Both the position numbers and the translations under genes were made by a program. Shown here piece by piece: positions 7,988-16,219 of a stretch of 52,854 nucleotides of DNA. Below the pieces are notes generated by a model, which did not search any database, had not been told where the DNA came from, and was given only the letters and a program-made list of their open reading frames with translations. The number at the start of each line of letters is the position of its first letter. The first letter of the stretch is position 1. Source of the stretch: an uncultured Bacteroidales bacterium (GTDB lineage: Bacteria; Bacteroidota; Bacteroidia; Bacteroidales; F082); the NCBI GenBank assembly GCA_946405575.1, contig CAMJHP010000016.1, forward strand, positions 1 through 52,854. Reading direction: 5' to 3'.

Positions 7988-8935
7988 ATGGCTAAGAAAG
8001 ACAATAAAGAAGAAGTTGCTGAGGTAACTGAAGTTGCTGAAGTAGAAGAAGTTAAGGATACCAAGAAAACAACAAAGAAAACCACTAAGGCAAAAGCTGA
8101 AACTCAACCAGAGGCTGAAGAAGTGGTTCCCGCTGCACCCCAGGAGGAAACAACTGCCGTGACGACTGAGGAGGTCAAACCTGTGGAAGACTCTGTGGAA
8201 GTGAGTGTTGAACGTAAATTGGTCGCCCTATATACGTTGCAAAAGGTTGACTCTAAGATTGACGAAATCAGGGCCTATCGTGGCAATCTGCCTTTGGAAA
8301 TCCAGGATATGGAGGACGAAATCGCCGGTTTGGAGACCCGCATCGCCAACTTCAAGGAAGAGAGCAAGAAGCACCAAAAGGACATTTCTGACTATAAGAT
8401 TAAAATTAAGGAGACGGAAGCTCTTATCAAGAAGTATGAGGATCAACAAAACAACGTCCGAAACAACCGTGAATATGATTCGTTGACCAAAGAAATTGAA
8501 TATCAGACGCTTGACATTCAGCTTTCAGAAAAACGCATCAAGGAGATTACCGCTAAGGATAATGAAGTGGCTGCAAAGGTGGCAGATGCTCAAATGCGTC
8601 TCACTGAATTGAAGGCTTCACTGAAAGAGAAGAAAGACGAGTTGCATTCATTGGTAGAAGGTACCGAGAAGGAAGAAGAACAATTGCTGCAACGCTCTGC
8701 GGAGTGTGAGAAATTGGTTGAGGAACGTCTTTTGGTGGCTTACAAGCGCATCCGCAAGAACGCCCGCAATGGCCTTGCTGTGGTCGGTATTTTCGATGAG
8801 GCTTGTGGAGGTTGCTTCAACCGCATTCCCCCTCAACATCAGTTGGACATTTGTACGCACAAGAAGATCATCGTATGCGAATACTGCGGTCGAATCCTTG
8901 TTGACAAAGGCATTATTGCGCAATATCATGAATGA
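7988..8935 (+). CDS. Zinc-ribbon coiled-coil protein (C4-type)
   Basis: The protein has 315 residues in three parts. The first 70 or so are low-complexity and rich in Glu, Lys, Thr and Val. A long antiparallel coiled coil (about 75-255) includes the signature NNREYDSLTKEIEYQ. A C-terminal zinc ribbon has two CxxC pairs (CGGC and CEYC) about 24 residues apart. This is the C4-type zinc-ribbon family related to CT398 and H. pylori HP0958. Members have been linked to flagellar or RNA functions elsewhere, but no flagellar genes are seen here. It probably shares a transcript with the Nif3-like gene and is followed by a strong terminator. Confidence 0.85.
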   Translation: MAKKDNKEEVAEVTEVAEVEEVKDTKKTTKKTTKAKAETQPEAEEVVPAAPQEETTAVTTEEVKPVEDSVEVSVERKLVALYTLQKVDSKIDEIRAYRGNLPLEIQDMEDEIAGLETRIANFKEESKKHQKDISDYKIKIKETEALIKKYEDQQNNVRNNREYDSLTKEIEYQTLDIQLSEKRIKEITAKDNEVAAKVADAQMRLTELKASLKEKKDELHSLVEGTEKEEEQLLQRSAECEKLVEERLLVAYKRIRKNARNGLAVVGIFDEACGGCFNRIPPQHQLDICTHKKIIVCEYCGRILVDKGIIAQYHE

Positions 8936-8963
8936 TCACTTCAAAGTAAGTGTTGATTTACGG

Positions 8964-8987
8964 AAAGGCTGTCTTCGGGCAGCCTTT
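8964..8987 (+). terminator. Rho-independent terminator after the zinc-ribbon gene
   Basis: The 8-bp stem AAAGGCTG/CAGCCTTT closes an 8-nt loop and is followed by a T-rich tract. It lies 28 nt after the stop codon and just before the convergent FadL-like gene. Confidence 0.75.
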
Positions 8988-8992
8988 TCAGT

Positions 8993-10444
8993 TTAGAACC
9001 TCACCTTGAGGGTGGTGGCAAGAACATGCTTGAATTGCTTTTGGGTGATGGATTCAATGCCAAGGTCTCCGGCATCATACAAGAAAGTGTAACTCTTTCC
9101 ATAGCTCAACTCATAGGCGAAATCAAAGGTGGTAGACTCCGAAACTGGGACGCTGATACCACATGAAGCTTTCTTGACGCTACCGCCCGTTTCGCCCAAA
9201 CCGAAGGGACTGCCATAATAGGCAGCGCCTGCTCTTAGATAGGAGGCGCCCAACGACCATTCAGTGCCCAAACGGAAATTGAATGTCTTTCCGTAGCTGC
9301 CTTTGATGTCTTCATTGACGTGATTGTAGTCATAGTCATTGGCTTTAAAACGGGCTGCACCATAATTGGTGTATTCGGCATCGAGGCTAATGATACCTTG
9401 CCGTCCGATAACGAAAGCCATGCTACCCACCCATTTCAGTGGCTTGATGAAGGTGTATTCGTAGTATGATTCTGGACTGAGGCTCTTTTGAGTGACCCAA
9501 TTGATTTCTGATTCGGTTGTTGTTTGCCACGATTCCGTGAAATTGTATATGGTTGGTGAGTGGAAGGCACCACCGAGACGTAGATAACGTGTGGCATAGT
9601 AGATAAAACCTACCTTGATGTTGCCACCCCAACCAGTGGAACTTAAGTTTTCAGTAAATAGCCATTGGTTGAAGTCGGTGTCGGTGCCCTCGGTACGGCT
9701 TTCTTTGAAGATTTTTTCCCCTGCTCGCTTGATGTGAGCCAAGTCGGCGCTGATGCCGATGAAAAAGCGGTCGTTGAAGTTGGCACTCCCCGCAAAAGTC
9801 CAAGCTTCGGATCGGCCTATGAAATCGCATTCTTGGCCTTGCCAAATGTTGCCCTGGGGTACCGGACTGCTATAATAGGGACCATTTGCGCCTTGATAAA
9901 GGTCGATGAGATAGGTTTTCCAAGCTGGGTAAATGTCGTAAGGGAATATGTCTTGCAGCTCGAATTGTGAATAGCCCTCGATTCGGGCAAGGTAATTGTC
10001 GATTCTCGAGCTAGTAGGGTTGATGCCTCGGGCATTGGTGTGGATGTTATAGTCGTTGGTACGAGTCAGCCCAATTCCGAATTGGGTAAAACGGAGAGGG
10101 CGGTAGTTGCTCCTTTGTTTTGTGCTGATCCATCCGATGTTAGGAATCGACAGGCGAGTCTTGTTCCCACTTGTTTGGGTCCCATAATATTGTGAGGAAT
10201 GGAAATTGTCGAGCAAGTTAAGTGAAGTGGTGAACTCGTTGCTGCGGTAAATGCCCATACCGGCGGGATTGATGTTGATGGCGGTCATATCGCCCCCCAC
10301 GGAGCCCAAAGCATTGCCCATACCTAAAGCTTTGGCTGTGCCTTGATAATAGGTTTGCGAAAACAGGCAAGCATCGTCGGCACCTTGGGCAAAGGTTGAC
10401 AAAAACGATAGCAGTGCGATGACTGTCGTAAGCATTCTCCTCAT
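8993..10444 (-). CDS. OmpP1/FadL-like outer membrane beta-barrel protein
   Basis: A 483-residue exported barrel. A signal peptide ends near TFAQG. The mature N-terminus contains the FadL-type hatch signature: YYQGTAKALGMGNALGS, then GGDMTAININPAGMGIYR. Alternating-hydrophobic strands continue to the C-terminal LKVRF, with terminal Phe as expected for BamA substrates. Bacteroidota homologues are usually annotated as outer membrane transport or hemin-receptor-like proteins. FadL relatives carry hydrophobic compounds, but the ligand here is unknown. Two ATGs lie close together (10444 and 10435); the first is kept. It stands alone between two terminators. Confidence 0.75.
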   Translation of the reverse strand: MRRMLTTVIALLSFLSTFAQGADDACLFSQTYYQGTAKALGMGNALGSVGGDMTAININPAGMGIYRSNEFTTSLNLLDNFHSSQYYGTQTSGNKTRLSIPNIGWISTKQRSNYRPLRFTQFGIGLTRTNDYNIHTNARGINPTSSRIDNYLARIEGYSQFELQDIFPYDIYPAWKTYLIDLYQGANGPYYSSPVPQGNIWQGQECDFIGRSEAWTFAGSANFNDRFFIGISADLAHIKRAGEKIFKESRTEGTDTDFNQWLFTENLSSTGWGGNIKVGFIYYATRYLRLGGAFHSPTIYNFTESWQTTTESEINWVTQKSLSPESYYEYTFIKPLKWVGSMAFVIGRQGIISLDAEYTNYGAARFKANDYDYNHVNEDIKGSYGKTFNFRLGTEWSLGASYLRAGAAYYGSPFGLGETGGSVKKASCGISVPVSESTTFDFAYELSYGKSYTFLYDAGDLGIESITQKQFKHVLATTLKVRF

Positions 10445-10460
10445 AGTAGACCGGATAAAA

Positions 10461-10499
10461 AAAGACTACCTTGCAATTTGAACTGCAAAGGTAGTCTTT
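10461..10499 (-). terminator. Rho-independent terminator after the W/Y-rich lipoprotein gene
   Basis: A long stem of about 14 bp with one bulge (AAAGACTACCTTGCA / TGCAAAGGTAGTCTTT) has a short loop and flanking A/T runs on both strands. On the minus strand it directly follows the lipoprotein stop. It also separates this gene from the FadL-like gene. Confidence 0.85.
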
Positions 10500-10529
10500 T
10501 ATTGTCAATTTATTGTAGTGGCTCGAAAA

Positions 10530-11921
10530 TTATCTTCTTCCTCCGCTTGAACTACGGCCACCGCCAGAAGAGCTGTGGCTACCGCCACCACCTGAGCTGC
10601 TACGGCTTCCACTGGAGCTTGAACTGCGACTTCCGCCACTGTAGCTGCTGCCTGAGCTGCGTCCTGAACTTGAGGATGAGCTTCTTGAAGACGAGCCGCT
10701 TCTGTTATAGCTGCTGATTGATGGGGTGCTTCTGTTGTATGAACCGTTTGAGCTGTTGCTTCTGCTTCCGCTGTTGATGCCCGTCGAAGAGTGACGTGAA
10801 GAGGATGAGCTTTGCGGGCGCACGTATTCTGAGCTTGAGCGCGAGGGACGGCTGCTACTGGGCGAGGTGTAGCTCTGACGTTCACTGCTTTGGCTGCCTG
10901 TGCGTGTACTGCTTGAGCTTGACGGACGGCTGGCCGAGGCATTGCCCATACGACTGCTGGTACCAGCAGTAGGTCTGTTACCGCTAGTGGGACGGCTGCT
11001 CACTGTGGGCCTGCTTGTATTAGTCCGACCCGAGGCACTGCCACCGACACGACCAGTTGTGTTACTGTTGGCCATAGGACGGCTTGTTGATACGCTGCTA
11101 CCGACCCTTGCATTGGCACTGCTGGCACTGCCCGACATACTACCGCCATTTGAGGTTCTGCCACCATTTTGCAGGCTGTGGCTCATAGAACCTGCCGTAC
11201 TGTTGCCGTGACGTACACTAGCCACATAGTTGCTTAAACCGCTTCCACCGTTTCCGCCATAATTTCCGCTATGGCCATCCCAATGATGGTGCGGGTGACG
11301 CCAATAGTGGTCGTGATAGCCCCAACCATAGGCCCAATAAGGATTGCTCCAATAATAAGAATAGGGATACCAAGAATAGCCCCAGTAGGAGTAGGGGTAC
11401 CAAGAGTAGCTCCAATAAGGATCCCAACCCCAATAGGTTCTCCAATAGGGACGGTAACCCCAGCCGATGTAGATGCTGGGATAATAATCCCAATAGAAGG
11501 GGTCGTAGCTGTTCACATAGACGTATGTGTCGCCGCCACCAGTATAATAATCGTCATAATAATCTCTTGTCGAAGAAGCTTGTGTGCCAAAACGCTTGAT
11601 GCGAGTGGCAAAGTCGGCATCGTAATAGGTCTCCGTGGTAGTGTATACAACGCCGTTGGTGTCGGTCACTGTTTCTGTGGTCTGATAAACGGGATCGGCA
11701 TTGTTAACGTAGTTCTTGCTGTCGGAATAATAGGCTTGGTAGTCGTATTCCGAATTGCTGCTGATGCTTGGACTCACGTAAGAACCGTTGCTTGTAGCCA
11801 TTCGATTGCCCGTGTTGCCATAGGGTGAATAGTAGACATCATCTTGAGCCATTTGACGTTTTGCTGAGCAGCTCGCAAAAATCATCAGGGCAATGATTGG
11901 GATAAATCTTAATGCTTTCAT
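10530..11921 (-). CDS. Lipoprotein with W/Y-rich core and long Ser/Gly-rich tail
   Basis: This 463-residue protein begins with a lipoprotein signal peptide and lipobox FASC. Three zones follow. Residues 25-130 are polar and Tyr-rich. About 130-220 is extremely rich in Trp, Tyr, Pro and Gly, with repeated units such as YWGYSWYPYSYYW and a His cluster near HPHHHWDGH. From about 230 to the end is a Ser-dominated tail with Gly, Arg, Asn and Thr, ending GRSSSGGRR. No enzyme domain is recognised. Related lipoproteins occur widely in Bacteroidota without assigned function. A structural or surface-adhesive role is plausible but only inferred. The Ser codons are mixed, so this is not a simple nucleotide repeat expansion. 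Confidence 0.75.
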   Translation of the reverse strand: MKALRFIPIIALMIFASCSAKRQMAQDDVYYSPYGNTGNRMATSNGSYVSPSISSNSEYDYQAYYSDSKNYVNNADPVYQTTETVTDTNGVVYTTTETYYDADFATRIKRFGTQASSTRDYYDDYYTGGGDTYVYVNSYDPFYWDYYPSIYIGWGYRPYWRTYWGWDPYWSYSWYPYSYWGYSWYPYSYYWSNPYWAYGWGYHDHYWRHPHHHWDGHSGNYGGNGGSGLSNYVASVRHGNSTAGSMSHSLQNGGRTSNGGSMSGSASSANARVGSSVSTSRPMANSNTTGRVGGSASGRTNTSRPTVSSRPTSGNRPTAGTSSRMGNASASRPSSSSSTRTGSQSSERQSYTSPSSSRPSRSSSEYVRPQSSSSSRHSSTGINSGSRSNSSNGSYNRSTPSISSYNRSGSSSRSSSSSSGRSSGSSYSGGSRSSSSSGSRSSSGGGGSHSSSGGGRSSSGGRR

Positions 11922-12021
11922 TTTATTGGGTTTTTATTTGTTCAGAATAATAGAAGTTCTTGTGCCAAAAATTATACAAATTTCATACCAAAAATGGTGA
12001 TTCTGTTGATGATTCGCAAAT

Positions 12022-12813
12022 TTATTCTAATTTGAAAACTTGTCCGTCGTTGGTGCATTCTTTTACAATCCAGGGATCCCCCTTATAATACACGTTTCCA
12101 ATACTATATAGCCATACTGTGAGTTTGGTTCTGGCCCAGACGTAAGCATCGTTGGTGGAATGTGATTGCACTCTGACGAAGTTGGAGTTGAGGTTCTCTG
12201 CATGTACTGTTCCATAACTCCTCATGATAATTTCGGTGTATTGCGCATCGCCTCTCAGTGTCACCAATGAGGTGCCGTTGTTGAAATGGTTTTTCACCAC
12301 ATTGCAGCTGAAGGTCAAGTCAATGTCGCCACAGCCTTCTAATATGTTGAGGTAGAAAGTCTGAACCCACATGGAGTCGATTCCTGTATCGGTAGAATCA
12401 ATGGCTAACTCATGTATGCCTCTAATGGAGTCTGAGTCGATGCAACGAAGGTCTCCGATTGAGGCAAAGTCGATTTGTTTTAGGCTGTCGTAATAAACGG
12501 TTAAGTCGATGCTGTAGTCGAAACTACGGAGCCAGTTGTGCTCGTTTTCGTTTTTGATTACCAAAGCGTCGCCTTCTATTTCGGTTGTTACTTTTTCGAT
12601 GAGGTTCTTCGGACATGTCAATTCCAAACGAGGAGTGCTGTCATGTTTCAACCTGACGTTTACGTTATTGTACATCTTAATGGCACTGAACGGACGGTCA
12701 AGATTGCGCTGCACAGTAATGGGTTCGCCATTGGTGAACAATTCCATTTTGTTGCATGATGTGACCATCATACTAACGAGGATAAACAGGACCGCGATAA
12801 CGTTTCTTTTCAT
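12022..12813 (-). CDS. GIN domain (DUF2807) lipoprotein
   Basis: I start this at the ATG at 12813 (263 residues), which opens with a lipoprotein signal peptide ending in MMVTSC; the frame continues further upstream but without a signal. The body has the pattern of the GIN/DUF2807 head domain: FSAIKMYNNVNVRLKH, ENEHNW, and successive GD-type turns (SIGDL, GCGDI, SIGNV) that form a beta-solenoid. The family is often called putative auto-transporter adhesin head domain, but most members are outer-membrane-anchored lipoproteins with no proven function. The first 41 nt overlap the end of the upstream PagL-like gene in another frame, so the two are probably translated from one message. Confidence 0.78.
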   Translation of the reverse strand: MKRNVIAVLFILVSMMVTSCNKMELFTNGEPITVQRNLDRPFSAIKMYNNVNVRLKHDSTPRLELTCPKNLIEKVTTEIEGDALVIKNENEHNWLRSFDYSIDLTVYYDSLKQIDFASIGDLRCIDSDSIRGIHELAIDSTDTGIDSMWVQTFYLNILEGCGDIDLTFSCNVVKNHFNNGTSLVTLRGDAQYTEIIMRSYGTVHAENLNSNFVRVQSHSTNDAYVWARTKLTVWLYSIGNVYYKGDPWIVKECTNDGQVFKLE

Positions 12814-13969
12814 GGAGTGGTAAGTAGTATTTATGTTGGATTTGGTAGCCAATGCCAATGCTGATAAAGTCAGCCTTGATATCGTATGTCGTGAAAGCAA
12901 GTGTGGCATACAAACCATCGATAAAATAGTAACGTGCAGCCACTTTTTGATAAAACAGCATTCCGAATATCGGTGAGTTGAGAGGGGCGTTGTTACGCAT
13001 GCCAAGGTTGAATATGAAGCTGACGCGGTCGAGCACCGTTTCATAAGTCAGCAGGAATCCCGGTTTAAGGTAGATGTCCCATTCTGGTTTAGTGATCTTG
13101 TCGGAGTTGTCATACACCATTTCAACGCCGATGCCTAGGCGGTCGCGTTCTGAGATCTGTAGCATAAAATTGGCTGCCAGGTCATGAACGAAATAATAGC
13201 TGTGTGTTCCGTATTGCTGGCTCATATCCTTGAGCCCCATTGTGTATTGGTAGTCGGTGATGAAATGCCTCTTTCCGTCAAATTCAAAGAGGTAATTCTT
13301 AGGGCGCAAACGTTTGTCGATATGAGCTTTGGGAGGAGCTAGATACCACGACAACCCGGTGGCCACACTGAAGATGTTGATGCCCATATTGGGTGCTCGC
13401 GTTGCTCCGTTTGAGAAGTGGGTCAGACCTGCCGAGGTTACCCAATGCAATCGGTCGAAGATGCGTTGGCGGTACTCAAATGAAAGATTGATGGCAGCGT
13501 TCAAGTGCGAACCGATGGCGTAGTTGTGGTAGTTGTCCTTCGGGTCGAATTTGTTGGTGAGATACGATACCCCCACGCCCAATTTAAAGCTCAACCTACT
13601 CGATTCACCAGGAGTGATGGGAAAATTGATGAAAGGGTAAAGGGCAAACACCTTTCCCAATTCCGCAGAGATGCTGTCGTTGCCGAATCCCGAATGATAA
13701 AAAGTGAATCCGATGGACGGGTAATTGTGTAGCACTTCCCAACGGTGTTCACCGTATGTGTTGCGGTGCAATGAAAACTCAAAGGCAGGTGTATGGCGAC
13801 AGTAACGTCCTAAGGCAGAATGGTATTGGTCGTTTTGGAAATACATATATCCATAATGTGCCCGAGCCTCAATCTCATAGTTGCGATGGCTCAGTTGTGC
13901 TTCCGCCATTTTCCCGAATAATAATAGGGTAAGGAGGAAGGAAAAGATATGGCACTTTTGTTTTCCCAT
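12773..13969 (-). CDS. PagL-like acyloxyacyl hydrolase (lipid A deacylase family)
   Basis: This 398-residue outer-membrane protein has a signal peptide (cleavage near AEAQ). A segment from about residue 180 resembles PagL, the lipid A 3-O-deacylase: LTHFSNGATRAPNMGIN gives the HxSN catalytic pair (H184, S186) in the expected beta-strand context. PagL itself is an 8-stranded barrel of about 150 residues; this protein is far longer, as is common for the Bacteroidota acyloxyacyl hydrolase group, and may carry extra strands. It could trim lipid A acyl chains at the outer membrane. Its end overlaps the GIN lipoprotein gene. Catalysis is inferred from the motif only. Confidence 0.72.
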   Translation of the reverse strand: MGKQKCHIFSFLLTLLLFGKMAEAQLSHRNYEIEARAHYGYMYFQNDQYHSALGRYCRHTPAFEFSLHRNTYGEHRWEVLHNYPSIGFTFYHSGFGNDSISAELGKVFALYPFINFPITPGESSRLSFKLGVGVSYLTNKFDPKDNYHNYAIGSHLNAAINLSFEYRQRIFDRLHWVTSAGLTHFSNGATRAPNMGINIFSVATGLSWYLAPPKAHIDKRLRPKNYLFEFDGKRHFITDYQYTMGLKDMSQQYGTHSYYFVHDLAANFMLQISERDRLGIGVEMVYDNSDKITKPEWDIYLKPGFLLTYETVLDRVSFIFNLGMRNNAPLNSPIFGMLFYQKVAARYYFIDGLYATLAFTTYDIKADFISIGIGYQIQHKYYLPLHEKKRYRGPVYPR

Positions 13970-13974
13970 TGAGC

Positions 13975-14003
13975 TTGCAAAAATACAAAATTCCTTACTT
14001 TTG
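13975..14003 (+). promoter_or_regulatory. Putative mazG promoter (TTG-N18-TACTTTTG)
   Basis: A -33-like TTG at 13975-13977 and a -7 TACTTTTG at 13996-14003 are 18 bp apart, close to the Bacteroidota spacing. The ATG of mazG follows 30 nt later. Confidence 0.55.
13978..13985 (-). promoter_or_regulatory. Putative -7 element (TATTTTTG) for the PagL-like gene
   Basis: TATTTTTG lies 8 nt before the ATG at 13969, which would give a near-leaderless transcript. A TTTG at 14008-14011 on the same strand sits at roughly the -33 distance. It interleaves with the divergent mazG promoter. Confidence 0.5.
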
Positions 14004-14033
14004 CAGCCAAATTACGGATTCAACATTGTTGTC

Positions 14034-14810
14034 ATGGACGAAAGATTAGTTGCATTCAAGCGCTTGCTGGACATTATGGACGCAGTGCGCGAGGGTTGCC
14101 CTTGGGACAGCACCCAAACCATTCACAGCCTGCGTCATCTCACCATTGAGGAGACCTACGAACTCAGCCAAGCCATCCTTAACGATGACCTCAATGAGGT
14201 GAAGAAGGAACTCGGTGACCTTATGCTGCACCTTGTCTTCTATGCCAAGATAGGGCAGGAGCAGGGCGCCTTCGACATCGCTGATGTGCTCAATGGAATT
14301 TGTGAGAAGATGATTGTTCGTCATCCGCATATCTTTGGTAATGAAAAGGTTGAGAATGCAGAACAGGTGGAGCAGAATTGGGAGAAAATCAAGCTGGAAC
14401 GGGAACACAATCGTAGTGTGTTGGGTGGCGTTCCCGAAGGCTTGCCTTCACTCCTGAAAGCCTATCGCATGACTCAGAAAACCGCTGGCGTGGGATTCCG
14501 CTGGCCTGAGACAAGTCAGGCTTGGCAAAAGGTGGAGGAGGAGAAAGACGAACTCTTTGAAGAATTGCAAAAACCTGACAATACGGCCAAAATTGAGTCG
14601 GAATATGGCGACTTGCTGTTTGCTTTGGCCGCCTATGGCAACTATATCGGTGTGAACCCCGACGATGCTTTGGAGAAAACCAATAAGAAATTCCGTGAAC
14701 GCTTTGGTCATGTCGAGCAGCGCGCACGCGAACAAGGCAAAGGTGTACAACACCTCAACCTAGAAGAGATGATTTCATATTGGAAAGATGCTAAGAATCT
14801 TTGCCCGTAA
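14034..14810 (+). CDS. mazG: Nucleoside triphosphate pyrophosphohydrolase MazG
   Basis: The protein (258 residues) has two MazG all-alpha NTP pyrophosphatase domains, as in E. coli MazG. The first holds CPWDSTQT, HLTIEETYELSQAI and ELGDLMLHLVFY. The second holds EEEKDELFEEL and EYGDLLFALAAYGNY followed by NPDDALEKTNKKFRERF. MazG hydrolyses non-canonical or excess (d)NTPs to monophosphates and can influence ppGpp levels. I start at the ATG at 14034 (MDERLVAFKR). The open frame runs back to 13881, but that extension crosses the promoter and the divergent gene. It converges on folC with a 15-nt gap. Confidence 0.92.
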   Translation: MDERLVAFKRLLDIMDAVREGCPWDSTQTIHSLRHLTIEETYELSQAILNDDLNEVKKELGDLMLHLVFYAKIGQEQGAFDIADVLNGICEKMIVRHPHIFGNEKVENAEQVEQNWEKIKLEREHNRSVLGGVPEGLPSLLKAYRMTQKTAGVGFRWPETSQAWQKVEEEKDELFEELQKPDNTAKIESEYGDLLFALAAYGNYIGVNPDDALEKTNKKFRERFGHVEQRAREQGKGVQHLNLEEMISYWKDAKNLCP

Positions 14811-14825
14811 ATAGTAGAAACAAGC

Positions 14826-16112
14826 TTACACCACCTCGGCAACGGTGAAATTGCTGCCGCCGATGAAGACCACATCACCGAAATGGGCATTGTTGACAGC
14901 CGAACGGTAGGCATGACTAACAGACTCGAACACTTGCCCGCGCAAGCCCATATCAAAGGCTTTCTCCGCTAAGATGTTGGCATCCAATCCTCTGGGTATA
15001 TCAGCTTTGCAAAAATAGTATTCAGCTCCGCGAGGAAGCAATTGCAATACGCTTTCGATGTCTTTGTCGTTGACCATACCAAGGACGAAATGCAGTTTTC
15101 CATAACTCATTTCTGCCAATTGGCGTACCACTTCACTGATACCGGCCACATTGTGCCCCGTGTCGGCGATGGTAAGCGGGTCTTTGTTTAGAATTTGCCA
15201 GCGACCCATTAGGTGGGTGTTGCGAATGACTTTTGCGATACCTTCGCGGATGTTGTCCTCGGAAATATTGAACTTGTCGCGCAACAGGTCCAAAGCACAT
15301 ATTACGGTGGTCAAGTTCTTTTGTTGGTAGTTGCCCATCAGCGGAATTTCGAGAGCCTCCATATAAAGCTCGCTGTTTTTCCAGACATCGTACCGTTGTT
15401 CTGTGTCCGACTCGATATGTATTTTGTCGCAGTCGAAGATTTGGTCTGCAAAATAGATGGGACTATTGCATTCCTTTGCCTTGTCAATAAAAACCTGTTG
15501 GGTTTCGGGGTGCGTCTCGCCAATGACTACAGGAATGCCAGGCTTGATGATGCCAGCCTTTTCATATGCGATTTTGGCTCTTGTGTCACCCAAAAACTTC
15601 ATGTGGTCGAAATCGATGTTGGTGATGATGCTTAACTCAGGCGTAATGAGGTTGGTTGAGTCTAACCTGCCGCCCATACCCACTTCAACAATGGCAATGT
15701 CTATCTTCTCCTTTGAGAAATAGTCGAAAGCCATGCCCACGGTCATCTCGAAAAAGGAAAGTTCCATAGCCTCAAATTTCCCTTTGTAGGCATCGATGAA
15801 CTGCACGACATTCTCTTCGGGAATCATCTCACCATTGATTCGGATGCGTTCGCGGAAGTCGCGGAGATGTGGCGAGGTGTAGAGACCTGTCTTATAGCCT
15901 GCTTCCTGAAACACGGAAGCCAGCATGTGGGAGGTGGAGCCTTTGCCGTTGGTGCCCGCCACATGCACCGATTTGAAGTTGTGGTGAGGATTGTCCAGAA
16001 GTTGGAGCAGTTGGATGGTGTTGTTGAGGTCAGCCTTGTAGGCAGCGGCACCGATGCGTTGATACATCGGGAGCTTGTTGAACATCCATTCGAGGGTTTC
16101 GGAGTAATTCAT
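14826..16112 (-). CDS. folC: Bifunctional folylpolyglutamate / dihydrofolate synthase FolC
   Basis: A 428-residue Mur-ligase-type enzyme that adds glutamate to dihydropteroate and to reduced folates. The P-loop is GTNGKGST (residues 53-60), followed by GLYTSPHLRDFRERI, the family hallmark. The central domain has EVGMGGRLDSTN and NIDFDHMKFLG, and the C-terminal domain opens around DTGHNVAG. Length is normal. It lies downstream of exbB-exbD-tonB but is separated from them by an unusual array of 7-bp repeats, so it may have its own transcript. Confidence 0.93.
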   Translation of the reverse strand: MNYSETLEWMFNKLPMYQRIGAAAYKADLNNTIQLLQLLDNPHHNFKSVHVAGTNGKGSTSHMLASVFQEAGYKTGLYTSPHLRDFRERIRINGEMIPEENVVQFIDAYKGKFEAMELSFFEMTVGMAFDYFSKEKIDIAIVEVGMGGRLDSTNLITPELSIITNIDFDHMKFLGDTRAKIAYEKAGIIKPGIPVVIGETHPETQQVFIDKAKECNSPIYFADQIFDCDKIHIESDTEQRYDVWKNSELYMEALEIPLMGNYQQKNLTTVICALDLLRDKFNISEDNIREGIAKVIRNTHLMGRWQILNKDPLTIADTGHNVAGISEVVRQLAEMSYGKLHFVLGMVNDKDIESVLQLLPRGAEYYFCKADIPRGLDANILAEKAFDMGLRGQVFESVSHAYRSAVNNAHFGDVVFIGGSNFTVAEVV

Positions 16113-16127
16113 AGGCGATTATTTAAT

Positions 16128-16217
16128 AATGATGAATGCTAAATGATAAATGCTGAATGAGGCTAGGACCATCGTCGCTTCGCGTCATTCAGCATTCCGC
16201 ATTCATAATTCCACATT
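16128..16217. repeat. Two facing 7-bp arrays forming an inverted repeat (tonB-folC gap)
   Basis: Left arm: five 7-bp units of the form AATGNTR in perfect phase (16128-16162). Right arm: five 7-bp units ending in ATT (16183-16217), roughly their reverse complement. The best paired part is the 12-bp AATGCTGAATGA (16149-16160) with TCATTCAGCATT (16185-16196). The arms fold into a long imperfect hairpin around a GC-richer loop. No TAnnTTTG promoter is seen here. A terminator or mRNA-processing role between tonB and folC is possible. Confidence 0.65.
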
Positions 16218-16219
16218 TT

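Noticed and set aside
10505-10942. Ala/Val-rich frame overlapping the Ser-rich lipoprotein
   Set aside because: A frame shift of Ser/Gly-rich codons; the lipoprotein frame has a signal peptide and a terminator in the right place.
16128-16217. Possible CRISPR array
   Set aside because: Units are 7 bp without spacers, and no cas genes are present in the window.
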